This document shows, piece by piece, positions 17,111-25,144 of a DNA stretch of 64,000 bases. Source of the stretch: JAWPMT01 sp965267435 (GTDB lineage Bacteria > Bacteroidota > Bacteroidia > Cytophagales > Cyclobacteriaceae); contig OZ253960.1 in the NCBI GenBank assembly GCA_965267435.1, forward strand, positions 1,612,001 to 1,676,000. The letters run 5' to 3'. The notes beneath the pieces were generated by a model, which made no database searches, was not told the origin of the DNA, and was given only the letters and a program-made list of their open reading frames with translations. Numbering within the stretch: position 1 is the stretch's first letter; each line of letters starts with the position of its first letter. The translations under genes were made by a program, and so were the position numbers.

Positions 17111-17677
17111 ATGGGAATTCTTCGTAAAATATTGATTGGACTTGGCGTGGTGATCCTGTGCCTCGGCATTTATGTGGTCTACCTCGCCATGACTACCAAA
17201 AGCCACAGTCCGGCCGCAATAGCACACTTTGCTGGCGATGACGTGGATATAGAGGTACGTTACTGTCGCCCTTACATGAAAGAGCGATTGATATTTGGCA
17301 CTGAAGATCAAGGGGCAGTCGTGCCTTACGGCAAGAAGTGGAGAACCGGTGCCAATGAAGCCACACAGATCTCGCTGACAGACGATGTCATCATAGACGG
17401 TAAGAAGCTTACGGCAGGTAGATATTCCATCTACTGTGTACCCGAGAGGGATCACTGGGTCATTGCCTTCAACGAAAGAACCGACTACTGGGGAGCTGCC
17501 TTCAGAAAAGACCCTTTTGATGAGGACTATGATATCCTAAGGGTAAAAGGCAAGGTTGCGCCGCTATCAGAACCTGTCGAACAGTTTGGCATTTCTCTCC
17601 AACAGATGTCTGACTCGGTTGTCCTACTGAGTTTCGCGTGGGACCGCACCCAATCGAGCATCGCCATCAACCTCTAG
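17111..17677 (+). CDS. DUF2911 domain protein
   Basis: The 188-residue product has an N-terminal membrane anchor or signal (ILIGLGVVILCLGIYVVYLA). The DUF2911 fold follows, seen in VRYCRPYMKERLIFG, GKKWRTGANEATQI, LTAGRYSIYCVPE and WVIAFNERTDYWG. Family members are extracytoplasmic proteins of unknown activity that are frequent in Bacteroidota. It likely has its own promoter (17086-17093). Nothing in the neighbouring cyclophilin or small minus-strand gene indicates its role. Confidence 0.88.
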   Translation: MGILRKILIGLGVVILCLGIYVVYLAMTTKSHSPAAIAHFAGDDVDIEVRYCRPYMKERLIFGTEDQGAVVPYGKKWRTGANEATQISLTDDVIIDGKKLTAGRYSIYCVPERDHWVIAFNERTDYWGAAFRKDPFDEDYDILRVKGKVAPLSEPVEQFGISLQQMSDSVVLLSFAWDRTQSSIAINL

Positions 17678-17686
17678 TATTGGCCA

Positions 17687-17712
17687 ATAAAAAAGGGCAC
17701 ACAAGGTGCCCT
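17687..17712 (-). terminator. Rho-independent terminator of the 52-residue gene
   Basis: AGGGCAC/GTGCCCT (7-bp stem, loop ACAAG, 17694-17712) is followed on the minus strand by TTTTTTATT. It is directional for the minus strand and lies about 50 bases past the stop of the small gene at 17764-17922. Confidence 0.75.
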
Positions 17713-17763
17713 GAAAGATGGACGCTTCAGATGCAATGGTTTCGTGGCAGCTGGTTCAGAGTT

Positions 17764-17922
17764 TTAGGCTGCAGCGTGATTCTTTAGATAGATCTCACAT
17801 TGCTCCTTCGATCCAGAGTACAAAATGTTACTCTTGTTTCTCACTACCGTGTATGAATTCCAGTCCTTATTGAACTTGATCTTCAGCTTATCCTTCGAAT
17901 TCGAGCTAAATAAATTAATCAT
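17764..17922 (-). CDS. 52-residue hypothetical protein
   Basis: The small gene starts MINLFSSNSKDKLKIKFN and continues with KDWNSYTVVRNKSN, ILYSGSKEQCEIYLKNHAAA. It looks like a compact beta-beta-beta-alpha domain with a single Cys. The reading frame is protein-like, begins with ATG after a purine-rich stretch (GTGGGAAG) and is followed by a good terminator, so it is very likely real. Small proteins with an xxCExYL(K/R)xH ending occur in Bacteroidota, but I know of no function. Three direct repeats lie upstream (17966-18021) and may control it. Confidence 0.75.
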   Translation of the reverse strand: MINLFSSNSKDKLKIKFNKDWNSYTVVRNKSNILYSGSKEQCEIYLKNHAAA

Positions 17923-17965
17923 CTTCCCACTCACTTAATTTATAGGTACAAGTTGCGGCAACCGG

Positions 17966-18021
17966 CCTTTACATTTCTGCCAAAAACCTTCACATTCCTG
18001 CTAAAAAATAAAAATTCCTGC
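17966..18021. repeat. Three direct repeats with about 21-base period
   Basis: On the plus strand, CCTTTACATTTCTGC (17966-17980), CCTTCACATTCCTGC (17987-18001) and AATAAAAATTCCTGC (18007-18021) share the core ACATTCCTGC, spaced 21 and 20 bases. Two-helical-turn spacing puts all copies on one face of the DNA, as in tandem operator sites such as those of LytTR regulators. They lie 44-99 bases upstream of the 52-residue gene. Confidence 0.6.
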
Positions 18022-18114
18022 AATTACTTGTACTTTAACCAGAATAATTGCACTTAAAAAAGGTGTGTAAGAAGAGCATATCGTGCAGGTGATATATTAT
18101 CTGCACATAACGGA

Positions 18115-18585
18115 CTAATCTGTCAAAGCGAGCAAAAATTTCTTGAACAGCTCACCCTCAGAGATACTGCATCCGTTCTCTATCATTTTGAACATCTCCA
18201 TCTCCCTCGCCTGAGTATACGACTTGTCTGTGGTATAGAATTCGAGCTCCCCAAAACGCCGCATGAGCTCATCGACAGAAGCCTCCATGAGGTTCCACTC
18301 CGCTCCCGACTTAAGGTCTGCGCCCACCATGATCATCTTCTCAGGCAAGCATTGAAATGTCTTGATTCCCGTTGGGCTCCAATGCTCCAGGAAAAGGTGC
18401 TTCCTCATGATACCCTCAAAAACTACGTCACTGAAGGCAGTGATAATCTCATTAGCACGATCGGTGCCTTTCAGCGCTTCCCACTCGGGAGCTTCCACGC
18501 CGTTGATAACCAGGAATTCAATGAACTCCTTCTCCAGTTCCTCCAACTCCCCGATCGATAGATTTCTATATTTTGGCTCTTTCAT
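18115..18585 (-). CDS. DUF6495-like hypothetical protein
   Basis: The 156-residue acidic cytoplasmic protein has an N-terminal helix YRNLSIGELEELEKEFIEFL, an EWEALKG segment, FSDVVFEGIMRKHLFLEHW and then a helical C-terminus. This matches my memory of the DUF6495 family in Bacteroidota, whose function is unknown. It is divergent from the DUF5615-like gene, with only 9 bases between the two start codons, so the promoters of each must lie inside the other's coding region or the pair is tightly co-regulated. Confidence 0.75.
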   Translation of the reverse strand: MKEPKYRNLSIGELEELEKEFIEFLVINGVEAPEWEALKGTDRANEIITAFSDVVFEGIMRKHLFLEHWSPTGIKTFQCLPEKMIMVGADLKSGAEWNLMEASVDELMRRFGELEFYTTDKSYTQAREMEMFKMIENGCSISEGELFKKFLLALTD

Positions 18586-18594
18586 TTCCGAGGT

Positions 18595-18984
18595 ATGACA
18601 ATTGCAAACTTGGGGATAGTCGATGAATATGTTTTCCTGGTAGATGAAAATCTACCGCCTGAGCTATCAGTAGCATTCAGATCCGTTGGATTGAAGGCCT
18701 ACCATATCAATGAGGCCAGAAAGGAATATAAGCGGGTGACGGATGATATGATTCGACGCTACGCGCTGCACAACAAAGTGGTGGTGGTATCCGCAGACGA
18801 CGATTTCGTGAAAAGCTATTTAGATAGAGGTGTTCCTGAGAAATTGGTCTTCGCCTATGACATGGCCAATAAGCAACAGGTATTACAAAGCTTTCAGTCG
18901 CACCTCCCATTGGTTCTGGAGTTGCTGGAACAACATGATCTCGTGGAGATCAATCCTCAGGGAGCTAGAAGCCCCCTGAGTTAA
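18595..18984 (+). CDS. DUF5615/Mut7-C-like PIN-fold protein
   Basis: The 129-residue product has FLVDENLPPELS near the start, VTDDMIRRYALHNKVVVVSAD in the middle (in two parts) and DDDFVKSYLDRG. These are the acidic and hydrophobic positions of the DUF5615 PIN-like fold (an Asp in each strand end, then Ala/Ser-x-Asp-x-Asp). Such proteins are often toxins of DUF433 pairs, but no DUF433 antitoxin is present here. The gene is head-to-head with the DUF6495-like gene. A GAGG stretch before the ATG could serve as ribosome binding site. The biological role is uncertain. Confidence 0.78.
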   Translation: MTIANLGIVDEYVFLVDENLPPELSVAFRSVGLKAYHINEARKEYKRVTDDMIRRYALHNKVVVVSADDDFVKSYLDRGVPEKLVFAYDMANKQQVLQSFQSHLPLVLELLEQHDLVEINPQGARSPLS

Positions 18985-18992
18985 TGCTTTTT

Positions 18993-19763
18993 CTAGGCGG
19001 CCTGCTTCACCTTCTCCGCGACCATTTTTGGCTGCTCCTTCAGCCTGATGACCCGAAGTGCATTGAGAAGCCGGATGATCTGATAAGTAGGATCAAACTC
19101 ATGCCAGCGAATGCCACCGAAATTAGCGCGGCTACCATTTTTGTGGTGGTTGTTGTGATAGCTTTCGCCCATCATCAAGAAATCAAAAGGAAGGAAATTT
19201 CTGGAAGTGTCGCCGACTTCATAGTTTCGATAACCGTACTTGTGGGCAAACCAATTGATAATAGCGCCATGGATCGGTGATAAAGCAAACTGCATAGGGA
19301 GTAATAGCCAGAGCCACCAAACGTCTACAAACGTATAATAGATCCCTACATAGATCGCTCCCCAGAAGATCCTGGAAACCCATGATCGGGCGAATTTGTC
19401 GAACGGTGTCCACTCGGGAACGCCATCTGTAAATCTTTTTTCAACGACCATTTTCTTATTGGCAATAGCGGAATATATGGTCTTCGTTTTCCACATCATC
19501 TTCCAGATGCTCTCATCGTACTTCGGTGAATGTGGATCATTGGGCGTATCTGCAAAGGCATGGTGCATCCGGTGCATGACGCCATAACCGTAGGCACTCA
19601 GGTAGTTGGACCCCTGAAACAACCATGTCAAAACGAAAAATACCTTCTCCATGAACGGACTCATCGTGAAAGCCCCATGGGACGCATAGCGATGCAAAAA
19701 GAACGTTTGGAAAAACAGCGACAAATACCAGTGTGCGATGAAAAAAGGAATGATTACCTCCAT
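18993..19763 (-). CDS. Membrane fatty-acid (acyl-CoA) desaturase
   Basis: The 256-residue integral membrane protein carries the three His boxes of the delta-9-type desaturases: HRYASH (HxxxxH), HRMHH (HxxHH) and HNNHH. Hydrophobic helices surround them (FFIAHWYLSLFFQTFFL, WLFQG, VGIYYTFVDVWWLWLLL). It should introduce a cis double bond into membrane fatty acids using a di-iron centre and oxygen. The family is well defined, so the call is firm, while the exact position specificity is not visible. It lies downstream of the sigma-factor gene on the same strand (112-base gap) and could be one of its targets. Confidence 0.93.
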   Translation of the reverse strand: MEVIIPFFIAHWYLSLFFQTFFLHRYASHGAFTMSPFMEKVFFVLTWLFQGSNYLSAYGYGVMHRMHHAFADTPNDPHSPKYDESIWKMMWKTKTIYSAIANKKMVVEKRFTDGVPEWTPFDKFARSWVSRIFWGAIYVGIYYTFVDVWWLWLLLPMQFALSPIHGAIINWFAHKYGYRNYEVGDTSRNFLPFDFLMMGESYHNNHHKNGSRANFGGIRWHEFDPTYQIIRLLNALRVIRLKEQPKMVAEKVKQAA

Positions 19764-19875
19764 ACGACTTATCTCAGCTTAATACAATTTCAGTTCAATG
19801 ACTCTCGTTTGAGGAGGCATACCTCCCCCCCTTGTCCTGAAGACAATTGACTTCCGAATTTGTGACAGATAAATT

Positions 19876-20511
19876 TTATTTTTTTGAAGAAGTATGAATA
19901 TCGCCGGTCAGATCAGCGATAAGGCTCGAAAGATCACCAAAACGGCAGGCGTTTTTGAAGCTAGTGGGAAGCTTGAGTGACACAGAGAAATCCAGATGAA
20001 TTTTGGGTAATTCACCTTTCACCTTGGCCTTCGCCCTGCTGAACAGTTTGCGGCAGTTGCTCGAGCTTTTGTCAACGATATGCTGGAGGTCTTCGTAGTC
20101 GATGTTGAAGGCTTCCCGCAATATATAGATCGCCTTCTCCGCTGGCTCAAGTTTTCTGTGTAGGAGTTTCCATGCCTCCGTAAGCTGATTTTCTAAATCA
20201 AAAGAAATGACAGCGCTCTCACCAAGGTCCTCATCGACGTGCTCCTCGATCACCTGAAGGTCTTTTGTGACGCGGCTTTGCTGATGGCCTTTGATGAAAT
20301 TGAGGCACTTGTTAGTAACGGTCCTGACCAAAAAGGCCTTGGTATTCTGGACCTGAGAAGTGTCGATAGTCATCCACTTCAGGAACGTATCGTGAACCAC
20401 ATCCTCCGCATCGGCGATGGAACCGAGCATCTTCACCGCAATCGAATGAAGGGTCGGTTGATAATCAGAAATTACCTGGGCATGATTCACGTCTTCAAAG
20501 ATATGTCTCAA
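19876..20511 (-). CDS. SigJ/ECF41-like RNA polymerase sigma factor, shortened
   Basis: The 211-residue product has region 2 (HSIAVKMLGSIADAEDVVHD, TFLKW) and region 4 (LEPAEKAIYILREAFNIDYE) typical of SigJ/ECF41 factors. Those normally continue into a SnoaL-like domain; here the sequence reaches the expected entry (FKNACRFGDLSSLIADLTGDI) and stops within a few residues, so the regulatory domain is essentially lost. The start is a TTG at 20511, and a GTG at 20490 is an alternative. It is divergent from the Nramp-like gene (ATG at 20518). It should direct RNA polymerase to a specific promoter set; how it is controlled without its C-domain is unclear. Confidence 0.85.
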   Translation of the reverse strand: MRHIFEDVNHAQVISDYQPTLHSIAVKMLGSIADAEDVVHDTFLKWMTIDTSQVQNTKAFLVRTVTNKCLNFIKGHQQSRVTKDLQVIEEHVDEDLGESAVISFDLENQLTEAWKLLHRKLEPAEKAIYILREAFNIDYEDLQHIVDKSSSNCRKLFSRAKAKVKGELPKIHLDFSVSLKLPTSFKNACRFGDLSSLIADLTGDIHTSSKK

Positions 20512-20517
20512 AGGTCA

Positions 20518-21810
20518 ATGAAGAGAAATAATTCTGTCCGGAACGTGGCATTATATGTGAAGATTTCAGCTATTAATCGCAATCCGTGTAAATTCCATTT
20601 TTATCTCAAAGAGAAATTGATCCAAAGACTAAAGAACATAGGACCTGGCGCTCTTGTTACGGCCGCCTTCATTGGACCTGGGACTGTGACCCTCTGCACC
20701 TTGACGGGTATCCACACGGGTACAACTCTGCTTTGGGTGATGCTCCTGGCGATCGTGACTACCATCTCATTTCAGGAAATGGCAGTTCGTGTGGGACTAT
20801 GTACGAATTGGGGGCTCAGCGAAGCCATTCTGCAGCAGAGTCGCCATGTCATCGGACGCCTCTTCGCCATTGCATTGATCATCTCGGCCATATTCATTGG
20901 CAATGCCATGTACGAAGCGGGCAATATTTCCGGGGCACTTCTTGGAGTTGGCGCTGTTTTTCCTGAGGGAGTACAGCCCGGAGCCTACCTCAATGTATTG
21001 ATTGCCGCCATTGCTTTTGTGATCTTGTACATTGGCAAGTATCAATTAATTGAGCGGACGCTGGTGGTCACAGTGGCCCTTATGGCCGTCGCATTTATTG
21101 TGGCAGCGCTGGCCTCACGGCCAGAAGTATCCAAGGTCTTTTCGGGATTGTTTATTCCCCGCCTACCTGATGGCAATTTGCTGTACGTCGTAGGACTCAT
21201 CGGTACGACCGTGGTTCCCTACAACCTTTTTCTACATGCATCCGCAGTGAAGCAAAGGTGGCAAGGGCCAGAAAGTCTACCAGCGGCACGATGGGATACG
21301 GTATTCTCCGTCGCGCTAGGTGGCCTCATCTCGATCGCCATCATCATCACCGCGTCCGCAATATCCTCGGAGGTGTCAGGTATCAGCAATGCTTCTGATA
21401 TGGCCCGTGGGCTAGAGCCCGCTTTTGGTCCTGTGTCTAGGTACGCCATCGCCCTGGGTTTGTTTGCAGCAGGATTATCTTCCTCTATCACCGCCCCGAT
21501 GGGTGCGGCCTACGCCATCTCCGGCTTGTTTCAAAACCGCCGATGGGTGTACCAGGCCACGTGGATGATCATACTTGTTTCGGGCCTCGTATTTTCATTG
21601 ACTGGCTTCAGCCCCGTGGCGATCATCAAATATGCCCAGGTAACCAATGGCCTGCTGCTCCCGATCATTGCTTTTTTCCTAATACTGACGGCGAACAGTT
21701 CCAAGATCATGACGAAATTCACCAATAGCCTCTGGCAGAACCTGCTGGCAGGCTTTGTTCTTTTGATAACCATTTTGATTGCCTACAGGACGCTAATAAA
21801 CATTCTATGA
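20518..21810 (+). CDS. Nramp-family transporter with non-canonical substrate site
   Basis: The 430-residue, 11-helix Nramp protein begins its core at KNIGPGALVTAAFIGPG. The canonical Nramp helix-1 Asp-Pro-Gly-Asn is Gly53-Pro-Gly-Thr56 here, and the helix-6 Met-Pro-His is Val233-Pro-Tyr235, so the residues that bind divalent metals are absent. It overlaps pxpA by four bases (ATGA), so translation is coupled, and together with pxpBC it forms an operon. B. subtilis also places an Nramp relative (ycsG) beside its pxpA. I infer uptake of 5-oxoproline or another organic substrate rather than Mn/Fe. The start is uncertain: a TTG at 20617 would remove a basic N-terminal extension. Confidence 0.85.
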   Translation: MKRNNSVRNVALYVKISAINRNPCKFHFYLKEKLIQRLKNIGPGALVTAAFIGPGTVTLCTLTGIHTGTTLLWVMLLAIVTTISFQEMAVRVGLCTNWGLSEAILQQSRHVIGRLFAIALIISAIFIGNAMYEAGNISGALLGVGAVFPEGVQPGAYLNVLIAAIAFVILYIGKYQLIERTLVVTVALMAVAFIVAALASRPEVSKVFSGLFIPRLPDGNLLYVVGLIGTTVVPYNLFLHASAVKQRWQGPESLPAARWDTVFSVALGGLISIAIIITASAISSEVSGISNASDMARGLEPAFGPVSRYAIALGLFAAGLSSSITAPMGAAYAISGLFQNRRWVYQATWMIILVSGLVFSLTGFSPVAIIKYAQVTNGLLLPIIAFFLILTANSSKIMTKFTNSLWQNLLAGFVLLITILIAYRTLINIL

Positions 21811-22547
21811 AGACCATAGATCTGAATGCTGATGTCGGAGAAAGCTACGGCCGCTTCGCCGTTGGTCAGGACAATGTGCTCATGCCCTACCTCAGTAGCT
21901 GCAACATTGCCTGCGGCTTCCACGGTGGAGACCCTTTGACGATCAGGAAGACCATCGACCTGGCCATGCAACACAACGTCGCCATTGGCGCTCATCCCTC
22001 CTATCCCGATTTGATGGGTTTCGGACGCCGGAAGATGCACCTAAGTACGGAAGAGCTTAGTGCCGCACTCGCCTACCAAATCAGCGCAGTGAAGGGACTG
22101 GTCGAGGCCATGGGTGGGCAGCTGCACCACGTAAAGCCTCATGGAGCCCTCAACAATCACATGATGGAGGATGAGGAGGTACTCAACACGGTCATCGAGG
22201 TAGTCCGCTCCTTTGGCAGCTCCCTTATCGTCTATCTGCCCTATGCAGAGCATATGCCCAAGGACCCTTCGGTATGGTTGGAGGTCTTCGCCGATCGCAC
22301 CTATGAGGACGACCTCAAGCTCACTCCGAGGTCCGTTCCGGGAAGTCTGCTGGATGAGATCGACGCAGCGGAAGATCATCTGGAGATGCTGCTCAGCGAG
22401 CGATGCATCCAAACGCGGAACGGCGCGCTCGTACCTATCGACTACCAGACGATGTGCATACACGGTGACAATCCCGCTGCAGTACCCATCGCACAGTGGA
22501 TTGACGAGCGAGTGAAACGAGACAACATTCGTATCGGGGCCTTGTGA
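21807..22547 (+). CDS. pxpA: 5-oxoprolinase subunit PxpA (LamB/YcsF family)
   Basis: The 246-residue protein has the family start MKTIDLNADVGESYGR, then SCNIACGFHGGDP, NVAIGAHPSYPDLMGFGRR, HHVKPHGALNNHM and a C-terminal MCIHGDNP. The conserved His and Asp residues belong to the barrel-like active site. With PxpB and PxpC it forms the prokaryotic ATP-dependent 5-oxoprolinase, which converts pyroglutamate to glutamate. The start codon overlaps the transporter's stop, and pxpB begins one base after its stop. This is a clear operonic unit. Confidence 0.95.
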   Translation: MKTIDLNADVGESYGRFAVGQDNVLMPYLSSCNIACGFHGGDPLTIRKTIDLAMQHNVAIGAHPSYPDLMGFGRRKMHLSTEELSAALAYQISAVKGLVEAMGGQLHHVKPHGALNNHMMEDEEVLNTVIEVVRSFGSSLIVYLPYAEHMPKDPSVWLEVFADRTYEDDLKLTPRSVPGSLLDEIDAAEDHLEMLLSERCIQTRNGALVPIDYQTMCIHGDNPAAVPIAQWIDERVKRDNIRIGAL

Positions 22548-22548
22548 A

Positions 22549-23184
22549 ATGAAGGTATACGCCCTCAATGAAAGAACCCTCATCCTTGAATTTGGTACCC
22601 GAATATCGGGAGAGTTGTCTCGCCAGGTCTTAGAGGTGAATCGAAGGCTACGTGAAACACCGTTGCCCGGTGTCCTTGATATCTGGCCCACCTACGGCAG
22701 TTTGGCCGTCCAGTTCAATTCCATGACGATCGACCAGGAAGAACTGAAGTCTCATTTGGTAGCTTTGGCGGATGAGACGGCGGCTCCCGAAACCTCCTCG
22801 CCAAAAGAGGTAGTGATCCCTACAAGGTATGATACGGATGCTGCGGAAGATATGAGATCTCTCTCCGAATCGCTTCAGCTACCTCCCACAGACATCGTGC
22901 GATTGCATTCTCAGTCTGACTATACAGTAGCCATGATTGGGTTTCTCCCGGGCTTTCCCTATCTCATTGGGCTCCCTCACGAACTCCATCATCCAAGGAA
23001 AAGTGCGCCATCACTGAGAATACCGGCCGGCTCTGTAGGCATAGGAGGATCGCAAACTGGGATCTACCCCAATGCGGGTCCTGGAGGCTGGTACATCATC
23101 GGCACAACAGATGTGCCCCTATTTACGGCTCCTGATCGGTTTTTGCTGAGTCCTGGTGATCGTGTACGGTTCCAACCTATATGA
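22549..23184 (+). CDS. pxpB: 5-oxoprolinase subunit PxpB (KipI family)
   Basis: The 211-residue protein carries the carboxyltransferase subunit C/D fold of PxpB: FLPGFPYLIGLP, RKSAPSLRIPAGSVGIGG, QTGIYPNAGPGGWYIIG. It forms a heterodimer with PxpC that phosphorylates 5-oxoproline. The B. subtilis relative KipI also inhibits a sporulation kinase, but no such role is expected here. The gene lies directly after pxpA and just before pxpC. Confidence 0.94.
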   Translation: MKVYALNERTLILEFGTRISGELSRQVLEVNRRLRETPLPGVLDIWPTYGSLAVQFNSMTIDQEELKSHLVALADETAAPETSSPKEVVIPTRYDTDAAEDMRSLSESLQLPPTDIVRLHSQSDYTVAMIGFLPGFPYLIGLPHELHHPRKSAPSLRIPAGSVGIGGSQTGIYPNAGPGGWYIIGTTDVPLFTAPDRFLLSPGDRVRFQPI

Positions 23185-23191
23185 AAAACCA

Positions 23192-24115
23192 GTGGAGATC
23201 ATAGAGGTAGTCACTCCGGGACTTTTCACGACGATGCAAGACCTTGGCCGGACAGGTTTTCGCGCCTTTGGTGTACCCACTTGTGGCGCCATCGACACGC
23301 TTTCTCATCGCCGGGCCAACTATCTCGTGGGTAACGCCCCTCACGAAGCTACGTTGGAAATTACCTTGCAGGGTCCCTCGCTGCGATTTTTGGACCATGG
23401 CGCCATCTCTCTGACCGGTGCGGACCTGTCTCCAAAGCTCAATGATATCCCATTGGGCTTGAATGAAACCATCTTTGTAGCCAAGGGCGATGTACTCACC
23501 TTCGGACAACGACAGACTGGCTGTCGCACCTATCTGGCAGTGAATGGTGGATTCCGAGGAAAGGAGATGCTCACCAGTGTCTCAACGCACGTCAGGACCA
23601 GCTGGGGTGGTACTGCTGGCGGCCCGTTGAAGGTGGGACAGCTTCTTAAAAGGAATACCGCTTCCGACAGGATTAATCCCAGATCACTTGATGTAGCTCC
23701 GATTGACACCTCAGCTCCCATGAGAGTCATTCAGGGACCGGAGATCAGTCTCATAGATGCCTCAAAACTCGTCAATCAATCCTGGGTCATCTCATCAAGG
23801 AGTGATCGAGCTGCGTTGAGACTAGAGGGACAACCTCTCGCTACCTCCCAGTTTGAGATGGTTTCTTCCCCAATGGATATTGGCACCATCGAACTGCCTC
23901 AGGGCGGTAGACCCCTCATTCTCCTCCACGACGGCCCGGGAGTGGGTGGCTATCCAAGAGTTGGCTCCATCATTCAGGCAGACTTACCGCGTTTGGCGCA
24001 ACTCGCGCCTCATGAAAAGGTACAATTCGAATGGGTGACTATGGAAGAGGCTGCGAGGGCCCACAAAGAACTACTCCGACTGTTCAGTACGCTGGGCTCA
24101 TCCCCAGGACATTGA
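23192..24115 (+). CDS. pxpC: 5-oxoprolinase subunit PxpC (KipA family)
   Basis: The 307-residue protein from a GTG at 23192 begins EIIEVVTPGLFTTMQDLGR, the normal start of this family; an upstream frame start at 23156 would overlap pxpB. It has FRAFGVPTCGAIDTLSHRRA, LTGADLSPK, YLAVNGGF, and LHDGPGVGGYPRVG near the end, as in biotin-independent carboxylase-like subunits. It is the last gene of the pxp operon, and its final 32 bases overlap the convergent hydrolase gene. Confidence 0.93.
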   Translation: MEIIEVVTPGLFTTMQDLGRTGFRAFGVPTCGAIDTLSHRRANYLVGNAPHEATLEITLQGPSLRFLDHGAISLTGADLSPKLNDIPLGLNETIFVAKGDVLTFGQRQTGCRTYLAVNGGFRGKEMLTSVSTHVRTSWGGTAGGPLKVGQLLKRNTASDRINPRSLDVAPIDTSAPMRVIQGPEISLIDASKLVNQSWVISSRSDRAALRLEGQPLATSQFEMVSSPMDIGTIELPQGGRPLILLHDGPGVGGYPRVGSIIQADLPRLAQLAPHEKVQFEWVTMEEAARAHKELLRLFSTLGSSPGH

Positions 24116-25085
24116 CAAAAAACTCCTCTGTGGCTCGATGCACCTCTTCATGATTTTCAGCCTGCAAAGGTGAAGTGATCACATGTGCTCCGGCATTGGG
24201 GAATGCCTGCCCAACTTTCTCTGACGCTGTTGTACTGATCGCATCAAAAAACTCAAGCATCGCAGGTACTGAGACTGTCATATCTTGTTCCTCCTCATTC
24301 TTGTAGTAGTATCCAAGGAATACCGGCTGCGTCACTTTCTCAAAGGTCTGTGTCGTCATCGTCTGCTCCATCATATCCTGCAGGGCGATGATCCCCTCGG
24401 TCCGATAGCGTATCGACCAGTACTTCTCTACCTCAGTACCCTCATCCTCGGGACTCGTGCGATAATCTCCCACCACGGTTTGCAAGATCTGCTTACCCCA
24501 CGGATCATTGACGAGCCTGGCGGTAGGATCAAACAACTCGATGTTCGGTGAGTAGAGTACCAGAGCATCCACAAGGTCTGGATTATTGGCCGCCAGGAAA
24601 ATCGAGAGGGTACCTCCTGTAGAACATGACATCAGGATCACCTTGTCACCGATGATCTGGCCAATGGCCAGGGCCTGTTTGGCGCTCTCAACATAGTTGT
24701 CAGGAGTGAGGTCCAGGAAAGCGTCCTCATCGACCAATCCATGCTGACTGAGCCTGGGCAGGTAAATATTGCAGCCAAAACGCCGGGCCACATCTACATG
24801 AACAGGGTACGACTCCATGGGGCTGGCAGAAAAACCATGAAGATAGACGATGGCGTACTCAGTCTTGGCAGGCCCGTCGGCCCACAGAATGCGTGACTCG
24901 TTGTCTTCCTTGATAGGTGGTGCCATACTTTCATTGGAGCTGATGTAGGCATCCAACTCCTCTATGGACACGCTGAGTGGATCCACTGCAGGGTCTACAG
25001 GTTCAAATGCTACTTTGGGACCCAATAAGTAAGTGATGACGAGGACGGCGACGATCGCAAATAAAATACCTAGTACTCTTTTCAT
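24084..25085 (-). CDS. Membrane-anchored or secreted alpha/beta hydrolase
   Basis: The 333-residue protein has an N-terminal hydrophobic segment (VLGILFAIVAVLVITYLLG). The hydrolase core includes an oxyanion strand YAIVYLHGFSASPMES, a nucleophile elbow MSCSTGGTL (Ser in S-C-S-T-G, lacking the first Gly of the usual GxSxG) and a late acid/His region around NAGAHVIT. It resembles carboxylesterase/monoacylglycerol-lipase-type proteins acting outside the cytoplasm. The substrate is unknown. It overlaps the end of pxpC on the opposite strand by 32 bases and follows the Rieske gene on its own strand after 59 bases. Confidence 0.85.
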   Translation of the reverse strand: MKRVLGILFAIVAVLVITYLLGPKVAFEPVDPAVDPLSVSIEELDAYISSNESMAPPIKEDNESRILWADGPAKTEYAIVYLHGFSASPMESYPVHVDVARRFGCNIYLPRLSQHGLVDEDAFLDLTPDNYVESAKQALAIGQIIGDKVILMSCSTGGTLSIFLAANNPDLVDALVLYSPNIELFDPTARLVNDPWGKQILQTVVGDYRTSPEDEGTEVEKYWSIRYRTEGIIALQDMMEQTMTTQTFEKVTQPVFLGYYYKNEEEQDMTVSVPAMLEFFDAISTTASEKVGQAFPNAGAHVITSPLQAENHEEVHRATEEFFVNVLGMSPAY

Positions 25086-25144
25086 TTCTGTGAGTTTAGA
25101 GTTCCAAATCTAGGCACTTAAATACCACCAAAGGGGCCCGACCA

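Noticed and set aside
19779..19820. 13-codon reading frame with GGAGG directly before ATG, upstream of the desaturase
   Set aside because: The GGAGG touches the ATG with too short a spacer, the region is also a GGAGG/CCTCC hairpin, and nothing in the peptide suggests attenuation.
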